This document shows positions 1-9,591 of a stretch of DNA of 64,000 nt, in pieces. Each line of letters begins with the position of its first letter. Within the stretch, counting starts at the first letter, position 1. Under the pieces are notes generated by a model. That model had not been told where the DNA came from, did not search any database, and saw nothing but the letters and a program-made list of their open reading frames with translations. The translations under genes were made by a program, and so were the position numbers. Source of the stretch: Collinsella aerofaciens (GTDB lineage Bacteria > Actinomycetota > Coriobacteriia > Coriobacteriales > Coriobacteriaceae). Location of the stretch: assembly GCF_015552075.1 (NCBI RefSeq), contig NZ_JADNDZ010000121.1, positions 1-64,000 on the forward strand, given 5' to 3'.

Positions 1-29
1 AACGAGGCGACGGCCAGGTGCCGGGGGCT

Positions 30-62
30 AGTTCCGCGTTGCGCTAGCTGCGGAACGCGGGG
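30..62. repeat. Small nested inverted repeat at the left edge
   Basis: TTCCGC is matched by GCGGAA and, overlapping it, CCGCGTT by AACGCGG, so a short hairpin can form in this gene-free stretch. There is no T-run on either strand, so a terminator is not supported. Positions 1-269 otherwise show no gene I can defend. Confidence 0.35.
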
Positions 63-269
63 TCCGTTCAAGCTGTTGCGTTGAGATTGAAAATCAACCA
101 TTCAGTCAAATACGGCCAACACGTGAAGGACCTGTGAAGTCGACCGCTGCACACGAAGGGCAAAACGCCGCGAGCGGTAGCCGTCAACCGTTGGCAGATT
201 CTACCGCGAAAACGATAGCACCAGGCAACACAATCGAAGTATCAATGATCACGTAGATATCGAGGCGCC

Positions 270-680
270 ATGGACGAAGAGCTTGATTACCTATGGGAGA
301 CCCTGGGCCTCGAGATCACTGCTGACCTTTGGCCCGAACGGGACAAAATCCATCCCACTCTGCGCCCCGCCATCACGGTAATGCAGGCAAAATACCGCCG
401 TGCATCCTTTTTGATCATGCGGATGTCATGGCACGCGGGACTCCCCGACCTTAAGCGAATCCAGGCAAGCCTCGTCGAGCTGTCCGGTATGCCGACCGTC
501 ATATCCGAGGCGCACCTGGAGCAGCGCCAGCGCGAGCGACTGCAACAGCAGCGGATCCCCTTTATCTGCCCCGGCGTTCAGGCATATCTGCCCTTTATGG
601 ACGAGGAGTACTGGAGCGGCAAGCCCAACAAGCACGTAAAGGTCTACGGTCCGCACGAATGGGCACAGCTCAAGGATTGA
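270..680 (+). CDS. Small protein resembling the effector domain of MarR-like regulators, without a DNA-binding domain
   Basis: The product is 136 residues. Residues about 64-111, running through SGMPTVISEAHL, the QRQRERLQQQRIPFI stretch and PGVQAYLPFM, resemble the domain that precedes the winged helix in a group of Firmicute MarR-type regulators (typical wording there: RLIEQKIPFIVPGxQxYLPxL). No winged helix follows; the protein stops about 25 residues after that block, so this is either a stand-alone sensor domain or a truncated regulator. The ATG has only a weak, close GAGG ahead of it. The family match is from memory of the motif, and the function is unknown. The next gene is convergent, so no operon partner is evident. 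Confidence 0.5.
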   Translation: MDEELDYLWETLGLEITADLWPERDKIHPTLRPAITVMQAKYRRASFLIMRMSWHAGLPDLKRIQASLVELSGMPTVISEAHLEQRQRERLQQQRIPFICPGVQAYLPFMDEEYWSGKPNKHVKVYGPHEWAQLKD

Positions 681-752
681 GCCGAGCGAGCCCGCCGATG
701 GAAAACACGTCCCATCCTGAGCGCTCAAAACGGGTAACGCTTTCCGCAGCCG

Positions 753-1112
753 CTACAGCAATGCCTCGGCCCAAGCCGATTCCTTAAAGCCAGGAATCGC
801 AAAGTCGTCGCCCACCAACAGCGGACGCTTGACCAGCATGCCGTCGGTTGCCAGCAGCTCGTAGCACTCCCGATCCGTCATGCCCGCATCCAGACGCGCC
901 TTCAGGCCCAGCTCTCGATATTTCATGCCCGACGAATTAAAGAAGCGCCGCACCGGCAGCCCCGAACGAGCAATCCAGGTCGCAAGCTCATCAGCCGTGG
1001 GATTGTCCAAAACGATATCGCGGTCGATATACTCTACCCCGTGTTCGTCCAGCCATGTCTTGGCCTTCTTACAGGTCGAGCACTTGGGATATTCAACAAA
1101 CAGTACGGTCAT
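753..1112 (-). CDS. ArsC/Spx-family thioredoxin-fold protein
   Basis: A 119-residue protein of the arsenate reductase/Spx-like family (COG1393). It opens MTVLFVEYPKCSTCKKAKTW, giving a redox CXXC at residues 11-14, and carries the family blocks SGMKYRELGLK, LVKRPLLV and GFKESAWAEAL near the C-terminus. Length fits the family (about 115-120). An upstream in-frame extension to 1205 exists, but the ATG at 1112 follows GGAGGA at good spacing and matches the family start. Members are either thiol-dependent reductases or RNA-polymerase-binding Spx/MgsR regulators; the sequence alone does not decide, and no ars genes are nearby. It lies 92 nt downstream of mupG on the same strand and might be co-transcribed with it. 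Confidence 0.85.
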   Translation of the reverse strand: MTVLFVEYPKCSTCKKAKTWLDEHGVEYIDRDIVLDNPTADELATWIARSGLPVRRFFNSSGMKYRELGLKARLDAGMTDRECYELLATDGMLVKRPLLVGDDFAIPGFKESAWAEALL

Positions 1113-1204
1113 GGGAATCCTCCGAATATAGATCGGCCAACGCAGGCACACGCCATACGAGGCGCCTTCGCATGATGGGCCAATTGTAGCCCACGGGTCA
1201 CACA

Positions 1205-2257
1205 CTAAACGAACCGTACCCCGAATCCGCGTTTGATGAACGGCAGCAGCTCCATTGCCTCGGGCGTGATATGACCCGCAACGTTCATGCGCTCGTCACC
1301 GGGAAGATCGACCCGCGCAATCTCAAGCTCGCCTTCGTAGCGCCCATAGCCGCTATTGCTCACAGCGATCGACCCCATCTTTCGCGACAGGCCGGCACCG
1401 GCATCCATCGGCACGGAATCCGGTTTAAGCGTCGTGCGCGACTCCTGAGACCTAAAGATGAGGGTGCTCGAATCGGGCCGGTCGTGATGAATCTGCCCAC
1501 GTACATAGGCATAACCAGACTCAAGCTCGCATTGCAGGTCCACGTATCCGGCGGAAACTTGAGCAAACTGCGCCCAGCCCGCATCGGAAAGATCGGGGTC
1601 GCCGACCAACACAATGTCGCAATCGGCGCCATGTGCGAGCTCAAGCATGTTGAGGGCAACCTTTGACGCGCGACCGCGCTGTGCCTCGACCGTCGGCAGC
1701 CCCTCGAATACCGGCCCGCGAACGTTGGCATCACCCGGCACAAAAGCCATGATTTCGAATCCAAGCGCCGCAAGACGAAGATTCACCCGAGCAATGTCCT
1801 CCAGAGCTAAACCGGTATAAGGCTTGGGGTAAAAATTGTGGCAGGCAGCAAAACGAGTCACATCGGCACCGGCCTCACGCCACGATGCGATTTCATCAGA
1901 ACTCACCGTCGATGCATTGACCACAATGCGAAATACACCGGACAGCTCCGCGACCCGCTGGGCGCTAAAGCCATAGTCCAAACGAAGGTATTCCAACCCC
2001 AGATCGCGCAGGTCCTCGATGCGCTCAAGCCCGAGCAAATCGCACGTGCGCGGTCCCACATCGGCAATGAGCGCAATGCCGCGGGCGGAAAGCAGCGACA
2101 GCACATGACGGATCTTATCGGCATACGCCGCTCCCCCATCCTCGGGAATATGCAGTGAGGTAAACGCATAGCGCGCACCCGCCGCGGCACCGTGCCCAAT
2201 CGTCCGCTCAATATCCTGCAGAGGGCTGGAAAGATAAATCGAAATACCCGTTTTCAC
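1205..2257 (-). CDS. mupG: MupG-type 6-phospho-N-acetylmuramidase (DUF871)
   Basis: This 350-residue protein starts MKTGISIYLSS and has the TIM-barrel then small beta-domain layout of DUF871. The family member MupG of Staphylococcus aureus cleaves MurNAc-6P-GlcNAc, the phosphorylated cell-wall disaccharide, into MurNAc-6P and GlcNAc in the cytoplasm. Recognisable blocks are FTSLHIPED, LRLDYGF, FAACHNFYPKPYTGL and FVPGDANVRGPVFEGLPTVE. The start is GTG, preceded by AAAGGAG nine nt upstream. Its position after murR-murQ-murP supports the assignment, since its product would feed MurQ. A strong intrinsic terminator (2277-2305) separates it from murP, so its expression may be partly uncoupled. Family assignment is confident; the enzymatic activity is inferred. 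Confidence 0.85.
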   Translation of the reverse strand: MKTGISIYLSSPLQDIERTIGHGAAAGARYAFTSLHIPEDGGAAYADKIRHVLSLLSARGIALIADVGPRTCDLLGLERIEDLRDLGLEYLRLDYGFSAQRVAELSGVFRIVVNASTVSSDEIASWREAGADVTRFAACHNFYPKPYTGLALEDIARVNLRLAALGFEIMAFVPGDANVRGPVFEGLPTVEAQRGRASKVALNMLELAHGADCDIVLVGDPDLSDAGWAQFAQVSAGYVDLQCELESGYAYVRGQIHHDRPDSSTLIFRSQESRTTLKPDSVPMDAGAGLSRKMGSIAVSNSGYGRYEGELEIARVDLPGDERMNVAGHITPEAMELLPFIKRGFGVRFV

Positions 2258-2276
2258 GTTTCAACGCTCCTTTAAA

Positions 2277-2305
2277 AAAGCCGGCGGAGCAGTTAGCCCC
2301 GCCGG
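2277..2305 (-). terminator. Intrinsic terminator between murP and mupG
   Basis: On the minus strand GCCGGCGG pairs with CCGCCGGC and is followed at once by TTTTTT, a textbook rho-independent terminator. It lies just ahead of the mupG ribosome binding site, so it either ends a murR-murQ-murP transcript or acts as a partial terminator lowering mupG expression. Confidence 0.8.
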
Positions 2306-2373
2306 CACAACCATAGCATCAAGAAATCTGCCGCGCGCCGCGAGCCCTGAGCAACACGGCTCGCGATATCAAA

Positions 2374-3804
2374 CTATTCGCCAAAGAACTCGTTGATCTT
2401 CTGCTCGTCGACGCCAAAGAACCACGTCAGGACAAAGCCGGCGGCATAGGCAAGCAGCATAGCGGCAACGTAGCCGAGCTGCTGGCCAGGAACGACGATC
2501 AGCAGGCCAAACAGACCGGAAACGCCCTGAGAAACCGTGCCGATGTGAAGCAGCGCCGCGAGCGCGCCGCCAAATCCGGCACCCAGGCAGGCCGTCACAA
2601 ACGGACGAACGAGCGGCAGCGTAACGGCATACATCAGAGGCTCGCCCACACCCAGGATGCCAACGGGAATGGATTCTGCGACGTACTTCTTGAGCTTGGC
2701 GTTCTTGGTCTTAAAGTACAGCGCCAGACCGGCACCGACCTGACCGCCGCCAGCCATCATAAGGATGGGAAGCAGATAATTGATGCCCTTGGTAGCGCCG
2801 TCGGGATCGTTGAGCATAGCGTGGATCGGCGTGAGCGCTTGATGCAGGCCGACGGAAACCAGCGGCAAGAAGCCTGCCGACAGGATATAGCCGCCCAGGA
2901 CGCCCAGCTTCTCGAAGATAAAGGTCAAAACGCTAAAGATGGCAGTCGTCAGCCATGCGCCGACCGGCTGGATGACGAGCATCAGAGCAAAGGCGCCGAT
3001 GATGAGCACCAGCAGCGGGGACAAGAACGTGTCGAGTGCGTTGGGCATAACCTTGCGAATCTGACGCTCCATCCAGGCAAAAAATGCGCCAGCGATAAGA
3101 GCCGCGATCATACCGCCCGCTGCGGGGTTGTACTGCGCATTGGTGAGCGGCAGCAGGATGGCAGTGGCAGGATCAGCCGCGCCAGGCGCAAGCAGGGGCA
3201 TGGCACTGTTGGCGATACACATCATGCCGGCGATGCCGCCCAGCGCAGCGGAGCCACCAAACTCACGTGCCGCGTTATAGCCCACCAAGATGGGCAGATA
3301 GGCAAACAGGGCCCAGCCCATGGAACGAATGCCCTGGTACCACCACTCGCCCGCAAGCGCACCTGCCGTCGAGACGTTAATGACGTTGCAGATACCGTTG
3401 ATAAGGCCAGCCGCAATGATGCCGGGAAGCAGGGCGACGAAGACATTGGAAATCTTCTTGAGGAAAGCCTGAACCGGCTTGGACTCGTACTTGGCCTTCT
3501 GCGCGGCCTTGTTTGTGGCCGCAGCGTCGACCACGCTCTCGTCAGCAACGCCTTTCGCAAGGCCGGTGAGCTTGGAGAACTCCTCGAGCACCTTATTCAC
3601 CTTGCCCGGCCCCAGCACGATCTGCATCGTGTCGTCCTCGACCAGACCCATCACGCCGTCGAGTGCCTTAATGCCCTCCGTGTCGACGCTGCCCGTGTCT
3701 TTGACGGTCACGCGCAGGCGCGTCATGCACGCCGCGTTTGCCAGCACGTTGTCTTTACCGCCCAAAAGGTCCAGCAGCTTTTGAGCCAGCTCTTTGTTCG
3801 TCAT
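2374..3804 (-). CDS. murP: PTS EIIBC component, MurNAc/MurNAc-GlcNAc type (MurP-like)
   Basis: A 476-residue membrane permease of the glucose/sucrose PTS superfamily. Residues 1-80 are an EIIB domain with the phosphorylated cysteine at residue 26 (ANAACMTRLRV). From about residue 107 a multi-spanning EIIC domain follows (VALLPGIIAAGLINGIC, GVGEPLMYAVTLP). No EIIA domain is fused, so a separate Glc-type EIIA must serve it. Substrate specificity is inferred from its neighbours murQ, mupG and murR: such clusters take up MurNAc or MurNAc-GlcNAc as the 6-phosphate. The start ATG follows GGAGGAG. It lies 57 nt downstream of murQ in the same operon. Confidence 0.88.
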   Translation of the reverse strand: MTNKELAQKLLDLLGGKDNVLANAACMTRLRVTVKDTGSVDTEGIKALDGVMGLVEDDTMQIVLGPGKVNKVLEEFSKLTGLAKGVADESVVDAAATNKAAQKAKYESKPVQAFLKKISNVFVALLPGIIAAGLINGICNVINVSTAGALAGEWWYQGIRSMGWALFAYLPILVGYNAAREFGGSAALGGIAGMMCIANSAMPLLAPGAADPATAILLPLTNAQYNPAAGGMIAALIAGAFFAWMERQIRKVMPNALDTFLSPLLVLIIGAFALMLVIQPVGAWLTTAIFSVLTFIFEKLGVLGGYILSAGFLPLVSVGLHQALTPIHAMLNDPDGATKGINYLLPILMMAGGGQVGAGLALYFKTKNAKLKKYVAESIPVGILGVGEPLMYAVTLPLVRPFVTACLGAGFGGALAALLHIGTVSQGVSGLFGLLIVVPGQQLGYVAAMLLAYAAGFVLTWFFGVDEQKINEFFGE

Positions 3805-3861
3805 AACTCCTCCTTGTATTGGGTATCTCGTCTGGATGTCATATCAGCTCACGCCGCGCAC

Positions 3862-4785
<924 letters not shown>

Positions 4786-4795
4786 TCTATTCACC

Positions 4796-5647
4796 TCATC
4801 TTTCCTGTTTCACAATGTAATTTTGCTTAATGACATGCGTTGCCCGTTCGTAATCGCTTGCAACGTAAGCAGCGTACAGGGCGTCGACGACCATGAGTTG
4901 AGCCATACGCGAAGCCATGGCACCGCTGCGGACCAGCGGCTCACTCGCAGCGACGCCGAGCACGGCATCCGCCATGGTGGCGAGCTTGGACGAGCCATCC
5001 ACTTTGGTTACGGCCACAACGGGACAGTTATGGCGTTGAGCCTCGGCGGTGCAGTCCAGCACCTCTTGCGTCAAGCCCGAGTAGCTAAAGGCGATTGCAA
5101 TATCGCCCTCATGCATGTTCTTGGCACACAAGAGTTGGTCGTGCCAGTCGTCGTACAGATGGCACTCTTTGTCAACGCGCATGAGCTTTTGCGCCAGATC
5201 GTGCGCGACCAAACGAGAGGCACCGATACCAAACAGATTGACCGCGCGCGCCCGCTTAAGATAGGCCGCGCATCGCTCCAAGACGGTGTAATCGAGCGTT
5301 CGCGCCGTCGCTTCGATCGTTCGTACGTTGCTTTTCATCACCTTCCCCACGATTCGCTCGACGCTGTCATCCATGGAGATGTCCTCGAGGGCAACGTCTT
5401 TCTTGTCACCCAAGAGCGCAAGCTCGGCAATCAGCTCACGCTGGAACTCCTTATAGCCCGCAAAGCCCAAGCGTTTGCAAAAACGCAAAATGCTCGAGGG
5501 CGAGGAGAACGTGGCATCGGCAAGACCGCGGACGGACAGCCCGACCACCTCGTGCGGATGAGCGCTCACATATGCGATGACATTGCGCTCCGCTGGGCTC
5601 GCGCTGAGCTCTCGCTCTCGAAGCCGCAAAAGCAATCCGTTTGCCAT
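4796..5647 (-). CDS. murR: RpiR/MurR-family transcriptional regulator
   Basis: About 283 residues: an N-terminal RpiR-type helix-turn-helix (ANGLLLRLRERELSASPAER through GLADATFSSPSSILRFCKRL) and a C-terminal SIS sugar-phosphate-binding domain (VNLFGIGASRLVAHDL, IAIAFSYSGLTQEVL). MurR homologues sense MurNAc-6P and control mur genes; here the gene heads the operon it would control. The open frame extends to a GTG at 5656, but that GTG lies inside the GGAGGTG ribosome binding site of the ATG at 5647, so 5647 is preferred. The ligand is inferred from context. Confidence 0.88.
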   Translation of the reverse strand: MANGLLLRLRERELSASPAERNVIAYVSAHPHEVVGLSVRGLADATFSSPSSILRFCKRLGFAGYKEFQRELIAELALLGDKKDVALEDISMDDSVERIVGKVMKSNVRTIEATARTLDYTVLERCAAYLKRARAVNLFGIGASRLVAHDLAQKLMRVDKECHLYDDWHDQLLCAKNMHEGDIAIAFSYSGLTQEVLDCTAEAQRHNCPVVAVTKVDGSSKLATMADAVLGVAASEPLVRSGAMASRMAQLMVVDALYAAYVASDYERATHVIKQNYIVKQER

Positions 5648-5746
5648 CTCAAACACCTCCGTTGAGAAGAATTAAAGACCAACGAACCATTCGTACCGTG
5701 TTAGAACTTCTTTTGCGGTACATTGTGCCGCATCGTGGCGCACAAA

Positions 5747-5770
5747 GGGCGAGCGCTCTACCGCTCGCCC
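5747..5770 (-). terminator. Hairpin between the VanZ-like gene and murR
   Basis: GGGCGAGCG pairs with CGCTCGCCC across a six-base loop; on the minus strand it ends in CCCTTTG. It sits about 80 nt after the stop of the VanZ-like gene and is a plausible, weak rho-independent terminator for it. The remaining bases to the murR start would hold the murR promoter. Confidence 0.5.
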
Positions 5771-5851
5771 CTCAAATCCGACCGCTCGGAAATACGTGCG
5801 ACACAAAATGATTCAACGAGTCAGCCCTATCAGAAACGGATTTGTTACCGG

Positions 5852-6433
5852 CTAGCGCCTCGCGTGGGCGCCGATGGGGCGCGTCGCGTGGTGTACCCAT
5901 GCGGCGACCAGCAATACCAGCAGCATCGCGGTGACATAGCCCGCAGCGTCGAAGCCCAAGTCGATTATGTCGAAATGCCTGCCGGGAACAAAGATCTTAT
6001 GCACCTGGTCGCCAACGGAGCAGGCAGCGCAAAAGAGAAACACGGGCACGCAACGGGAGCATACGCTCCACGGACGCCTGGAAAAGCAAACCACGACCAC
6101 CGAGGCGAACAATCCGACGAAGAAAAACTCTACGGTATGGGCAACGCGACGGACGTTTGTGCCCACCCACATGCGAATGGAAGCAAGTCGGCCAGACCGG
6201 ACATTCGAGGCAGCCGAATCGGTGCCCCCGGTCATTCCGTTCTCCGTCTGGGCTTCACCCGTGGCATCGGCAGCCTGAACGCCCGTAGCCCGGCCCTCCA
6301 CCACACGCGCGGTGGACTCGCTCAGCAACGACGTCTCCACCGCATTTTGCTCCGTCAGCACCCAGATGCCCGCCAGCGTTGCAGCGAACAGAACAATCGC
6401 GGTCCATCCGATTATTTGTTTTACGCGCGCCAA
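5852..6433 (-). CDS. VanZ-like family membrane protein
   Basis: About 193 residues. An N-terminal membrane segment (IIGWTAIVLFAATLAGIWVL) is followed by a polar, Ser/Thr/Gly-rich loop and then the VanZ-like core: RRVAHTVEFFFVGL, further membrane helices, and the signature SVGDQVHKIFVPGRHFDIID with DLGFDAAGY. VanZ of enterococci gives low-level teicoplanin resistance, but most VanZ-like proteins have no known role, and resistance should not be assumed here. The start is TTG at 6433, chosen because AAAGGAGG stands seven nt before it; the longer frame to 6475 lacks a comparable site. It is downstream of the recombinase gene, with no clear partner. Confidence 0.75.
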   Translation of the reverse strand: MARVKQIIGWTAIVLFAATLAGIWVLTEQNAVETSLLSESTARVVEGRATGVQAADATGEAQTENGMTGGTDSAASNVRSGRLASIRMWVGTNVRRVAHTVEFFFVGLFASVVVVCFSRRPWSVCSRCVPVFLFCAACSVGDQVHKIFVPGRHFDIIDLGFDAAGYVTAMLLVLLVAAWVHHATRPIGAHARR

Positions 6434-6537
6434 GGGCCAACCTCCTTTTTTGAATATCAGCGAGTGTAGCCCCAAATGGCATCGTCACCGTATCAAAATT
6501 TGAATCGCAACAGGAAGCGACAAAGCGACGCAAACCC

Positions 6538-7143
6538 CTACCCCGCCTCGCGCATCCAGCGATCGAACGTCCCCACGCACACGCCCAGGCACTTTGCTGC
6601 CTGGCTGCGGGTAATATCGCCCGCCTCATAGCTATCGCGCACCAGCTCAAACTGAGGAGGGCATGGCTTGCGAGGTCGACCGAAACGGACCCCTCGCGCC
6701 CGCGCCGCTGCAATTCCCTCCGCCTGGCGCCGATGGATATTCTCGCGCTCCACCTGCGCCACGTAGCTCAGCAGTTGCAGCACAATATCGGCAATCAGGG
6801 TGTTGGTCACATCCGGCGCGCCGCTGGCCCTGACGCGCGTGTCAAGCAATGGCATGTCCAACACCACAATGGCAACCCCGAGCTCCTTGGTAATGCGTCG
6901 CCATTCCTCAAGAATCTCGGAGTAATTACGGCCAAGTCGGTCGATAGAAAGCACCACCAGCACGTCCCCGTCTCCCAGGACGTGCAGCAGCTCGCGATAC
7001 CGCGGGCGGTCGAAGTCCTTGCCGCTCGCATGGTCGGCATAAATATTCGCCGAGCCCACGCCATAGGCGCCCAGCGCATCCAGCTGCCGGTTCAGATTCT
7101 GATCGCGCGAGCTCACCCGCGCATAACCGTACACCGTCGCCAT
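6538..7143 (-). CDS. Small serine recombinase (resolvase/invertase family)
   Basis: A 201-residue resolvase-type recombinase. The N-terminus reads MATVYGYARVSSRDQN, placing the catalytic serine at residue 11; the arginine-bearing block VLSIDRLGRNYSEIL and the long E-helix (YVAQVERENIHRRQAEGI) are intact. A C-terminal helix-turn-helix (ITRSQAAKCLGVCVGTFDRW) would bind the crossover site. Nothing in the sequence suggests inactivation. No transposase, plasmid or invertible segment lies beside it, so its target is unknown. The ATG at 7143 is used; an in-frame TTG 30 nt upstream lies inside a hairpin repeat (7165-7199). Confidence 0.85.
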   Translation of the reverse strand: MATVYGYARVSSRDQNLNRQLDALGAYGVGSANIYADHASGKDFDRPRYRELLHVLGDGDVLVVLSIDRLGRNYSEILEEWRRITKELGVAIVVLDMPLLDTRVRASGAPDVTNTLIADIVLQLLSYVAQVERENIHRRQAEGIAAARARGVRFGRPRKPCPPQFELVRDSYEAGDITRSQAAKCLGVCVGTFDRWMREAG

Positions 7144-7164
7144 CTCATCCCCGCTTTCTTGTAA

Positions 7165-7199
7165 ACCTGCCAAAAAGGGACAGGTTTATTTTGGTAGGT
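7165..7199. repeat. 35-bp hairpin repeat, copy A
   Basis: ACCTGCCAAAA pairs with TTTTGGTAGGT around AGGGAC. A second copy with only two differences is at 20231-20265. This copy lies just upstream of the recombinase start codon and downstream of RNase R. Confidence 0.8.
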
Positions 7200-7265
7200 T
7201 TTACCTCTCAAATAGCAGGTAAGCGGGCAGCCGAGCAGACGGCAAGGTAGTCACGATCCAAACGC

Positions 7266-7293
7266 GGAGGGCGGCCCCGAAAGACCGCCCTCC
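7266..7293 (-). terminator. Hairpin downstream of rnr
   Basis: GGAGGGCGG pairs with CCGCCCTCC over a ten-base loop, 28 nt after the rnr stop codon. On the minus strand the tail is GCGTTTGG, a poor T-run, so it may be a weak terminator or an mRNA 3' end stabiliser. Confidence 0.5.
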
Positions 7294-7320
7294 GTTCTCC
7301 CGCCACGAGTCGTGATTTGG

Positions 7321-9456
7321 CTAATGGATTAGCTTAAAGTCCAAGTGCCCGCGCGTGGTATTGACGCGCGAGACCTCGATGACCACGCGCTGCCCCAGCT
7401 CATAGCGGGTCCCCGTGTCGGCACCTGTGAGCGTGAGCGCGTCCTCGTCAAACTCGAACCACTCGTTGCCCAGGCTCTTAATTGAAACCAGGCCCTCGAC
7501 CTGCGTCAGATCCAAGCGTACGAACAGGCCCATGCTGCTGACCCACGAGACCGTTCCGGCATAGCGCTCGCCCAGGCGATCCTCGTAGTACTGGGCAATC
7601 TTGATCTTTTGCGTCGCATGGCTGGCGGCATCGGCCGCACGCTCCGCATCGCTGCATGCACGGCAAATCTGCGGCAGAATGCGTGGCAGGGACTCGCGAC
7701 CCTTACCGATGAGCCGGGGCGTGCGTGCCAAGGCGTCCTTGCCGCCCAGCTGCTCATAGGCCAGCTGCAGCTTGAGCACGCGGTGCACCACCAAATCGGG
7801 ATAGCGGCGGATAGGACTCGTAAAGTGGCAGTAGCACGGAGCGGCAAGCGCAAAGTGGCCTTCGTTGCGCGGCTTGTACAGTGCGCGCTGCATGCTGCGC
7901 AACAGCAGCGTGTTGACAAGCGGCGCGTTGGCCGTGCCAGCCGCGGCGTCGACCGCAGCCTGCAGCTCATCGGGACTTCCCAGGGCAATACCAGCCGCAC
8001 GGCGGTCGTCGATGATGCCCAGCTGCGCCAGCGCCACGGCGGCGCCGTGCAGGCTATCGGGACTGGGATCATCGTGCACGCGATAGCAAGCCTCAATGTC
8101 GCGGTCGGCCAGCCACTCGGCCACGCACTCGTTGGCGAGCAGCATGGCTTCCTCGATAAGCGACGTGGCACACGAACGCTCGCGCGCCACAATCTGCACG
8201 GGTACTCCGTCCTCATCCAATAGAGCGCGAATCTCGGCCGTGTCAAAATCGACTGAGCCGCGGACGCGACGAATACGACGGCGAAGTTCGGCGAGTTCGT
8301 TGGCGGCGACAAGGAAATTGCCGAGGTCGACGTTGCAGCCGCGGGCGGCCTTCTCGCACGCAAGACCGCGCTCAAGCGCCTCCTCGCGCGAGGCCTCAGC
8401 AGCCGCGACATCCTCGGCCGCACCCTCCAGCACCCCATACTCCACCGCGCCGGCACGCACCAGCAGCGCCTCGGCGCCGTCATAGTCCATACGCACACGC
8501 GAGCGAATCACGCTGGGGTACGGATCGTAATGCCGCACGCGACCCTGCGCATCGAGCTCAATGTCAACGGTAAACGCCAGACGGTCCTCGTCGGGACGAA
8601 GCGAGCACAGGTCGTTCGATAAGCGCTCGGGCAGCATGGGCAGCACTCGATCGGCCAGATACACCGATGTCGTGCGATGGCGCGCCTCAAGATCGATATG
8701 CCCGTCCCAAACCACATAGTGCGAGACATCGGCGATGTGGACGCCCAGCTTATAGCCGCCATCGGGCGTGCGCTCCAGCGAAATGGCATCGTCAAAGTCG
8801 CGAGCGTCGACCGGGTCGATCGTGATGATAAAGCGGTCGCGCAGATCGCGTCGGAGCGGATCTTTGAGCGCCGCGGTCACATCGAGCGAAAGGCCCTCGG
8901 CCTCGGCCAGCGCCGCCTCGGGATAGCTGTCGGTATAGCCATAGCGCGCCATTACGTATTGAACACCCAGATCGGGCGCGTCATCGCCGCCAATGCGGCG
9001 CTCGATGGTCACGGTGCCTGATTCAAGGCGCGTCGGATAGGTCAGAATGCGTGCGACCACAGCGTCACCGGGATGAACGCCCAGGCGCTCGGCCGAAGTG
9101 TCCTCGGGCAAAATGAAGAAATCGGCCTTGAGACGCGAATCGAGCGGCTCGATCACGCCGAGCGGACCGGCCATCTGGTACGTGCCCACCACACTGATGG
9201 CAGCGCGCTCGACGACCCCCTCAATCACGGCACGACGCTCACCATGCGGGCTGTTCTTAATGCTCACGGCGACGGTATCGCCATCCATGATCTCGCGCTT
9301 ACCGCGGCCCATGACTTTATAGTCGCCGTTCTCGGTTATGACATAGGCGCTGTGCTCATGGAGCTGCACGCGTCCGGTCAGACTCGGGCGGCGCTCGCTG
9401 CGCACCGGTCCACGCTTGTTGCGGGCACCGCGCTTATGCTTGTTGTTGCGCCCCAT
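7321..9456 (-). CDS. rnr: Ribonuclease R (RNase II/RNB family exoribonuclease)
   Basis: This 711-residue protein is a 3'-5' exoribonuclease of the RNase R type. A basic N-terminus (MGRNNKHKRGARNKRGPVRS) precedes cold-shock/OB domains. The RNB catalytic block has the metal-binding aspartates in TIDPVDARDFDDAIS, then HIADVSHYV and LCSLRPDEDRLAF, with HFTSPIRRYPDLVVHR further on. A C-terminal S1 domain (ERYAGTVSWVSSMGLFVRLD) completes it. In bacteria it degrades structured RNA and assists rRNA and tmRNA processing. ATG at 9456 follows AAGGAGG at four nt. It stands alone between two terminator-like hairpins. Confidence 0.95.
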   Translation of the reverse strand: MGRNNKHKRGARNKRGPVRSERRPSLTGRVQLHEHSAYVITENGDYKVMGRGKREIMDGDTVAVSIKNSPHGERRAVIEGVVERAAISVVGTYQMAGPLGVIEPLDSRLKADFFILPEDTSAERLGVHPGDAVVARILTYPTRLESGTVTIERRIGGDDAPDLGVQYVMARYGYTDSYPEAALAEAEGLSLDVTAALKDPLRRDLRDRFIITIDPVDARDFDDAISLERTPDGGYKLGVHIADVSHYVVWDGHIDLEARHRTTSVYLADRVLPMLPERLSNDLCSLRPDEDRLAFTVDIELDAQGRVRHYDPYPSVIRSRVRMDYDGAEALLVRAGAVEYGVLEGAAEDVAAAEASREEALERGLACEKAARGCNVDLGNFLVAANELAELRRRIRRVRGSVDFDTAEIRALLDEDGVPVQIVARERSCATSLIEEAMLLANECVAEWLADRDIEACYRVHDDPSPDSLHGAAVALAQLGIIDDRRAAGIALGSPDELQAAVDAAAGTANAPLVNTLLLRSMQRALYKPRNEGHFALAAPCYCHFTSPIRRYPDLVVHRVLKLQLAYEQLGGKDALARTPRLIGKGRESLPRILPQICRACSDAERAADAASHATQKIKIAQYYEDRLGERYAGTVSWVSSMGLFVRLDLTQVEGLVSIKSLGNEWFEFDEDALTLTGADTGTRYELGQRVVIEVSRVNTTRGHLDFKLIH

Positions 9457-9532
9457 GGCGCCTCCTTACTATCGATGACGAACTCCAAAGAGTCTACCCA
9501 AATGATTCGCTTTCCTGCCGTCCCCTAGGGAT

Positions 9533-9566
9533 CAAAAAACGGGCCGCCCCATAAGAGACGACCCGT
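9533..9566 (-). terminator. Rho-independent terminator after ftsX
   Basis: On the minus strand ACGGGTCG pairs with CGGCCCGT (one wobble) and is followed by a run of six T. It lies 26 nt past the ftsX stop and should end the ftsE-ftsX transcript. Confidence 0.75.
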
Positions 9567-9591
9567 TGGAAGGGATGAATTCCAGGCATGC

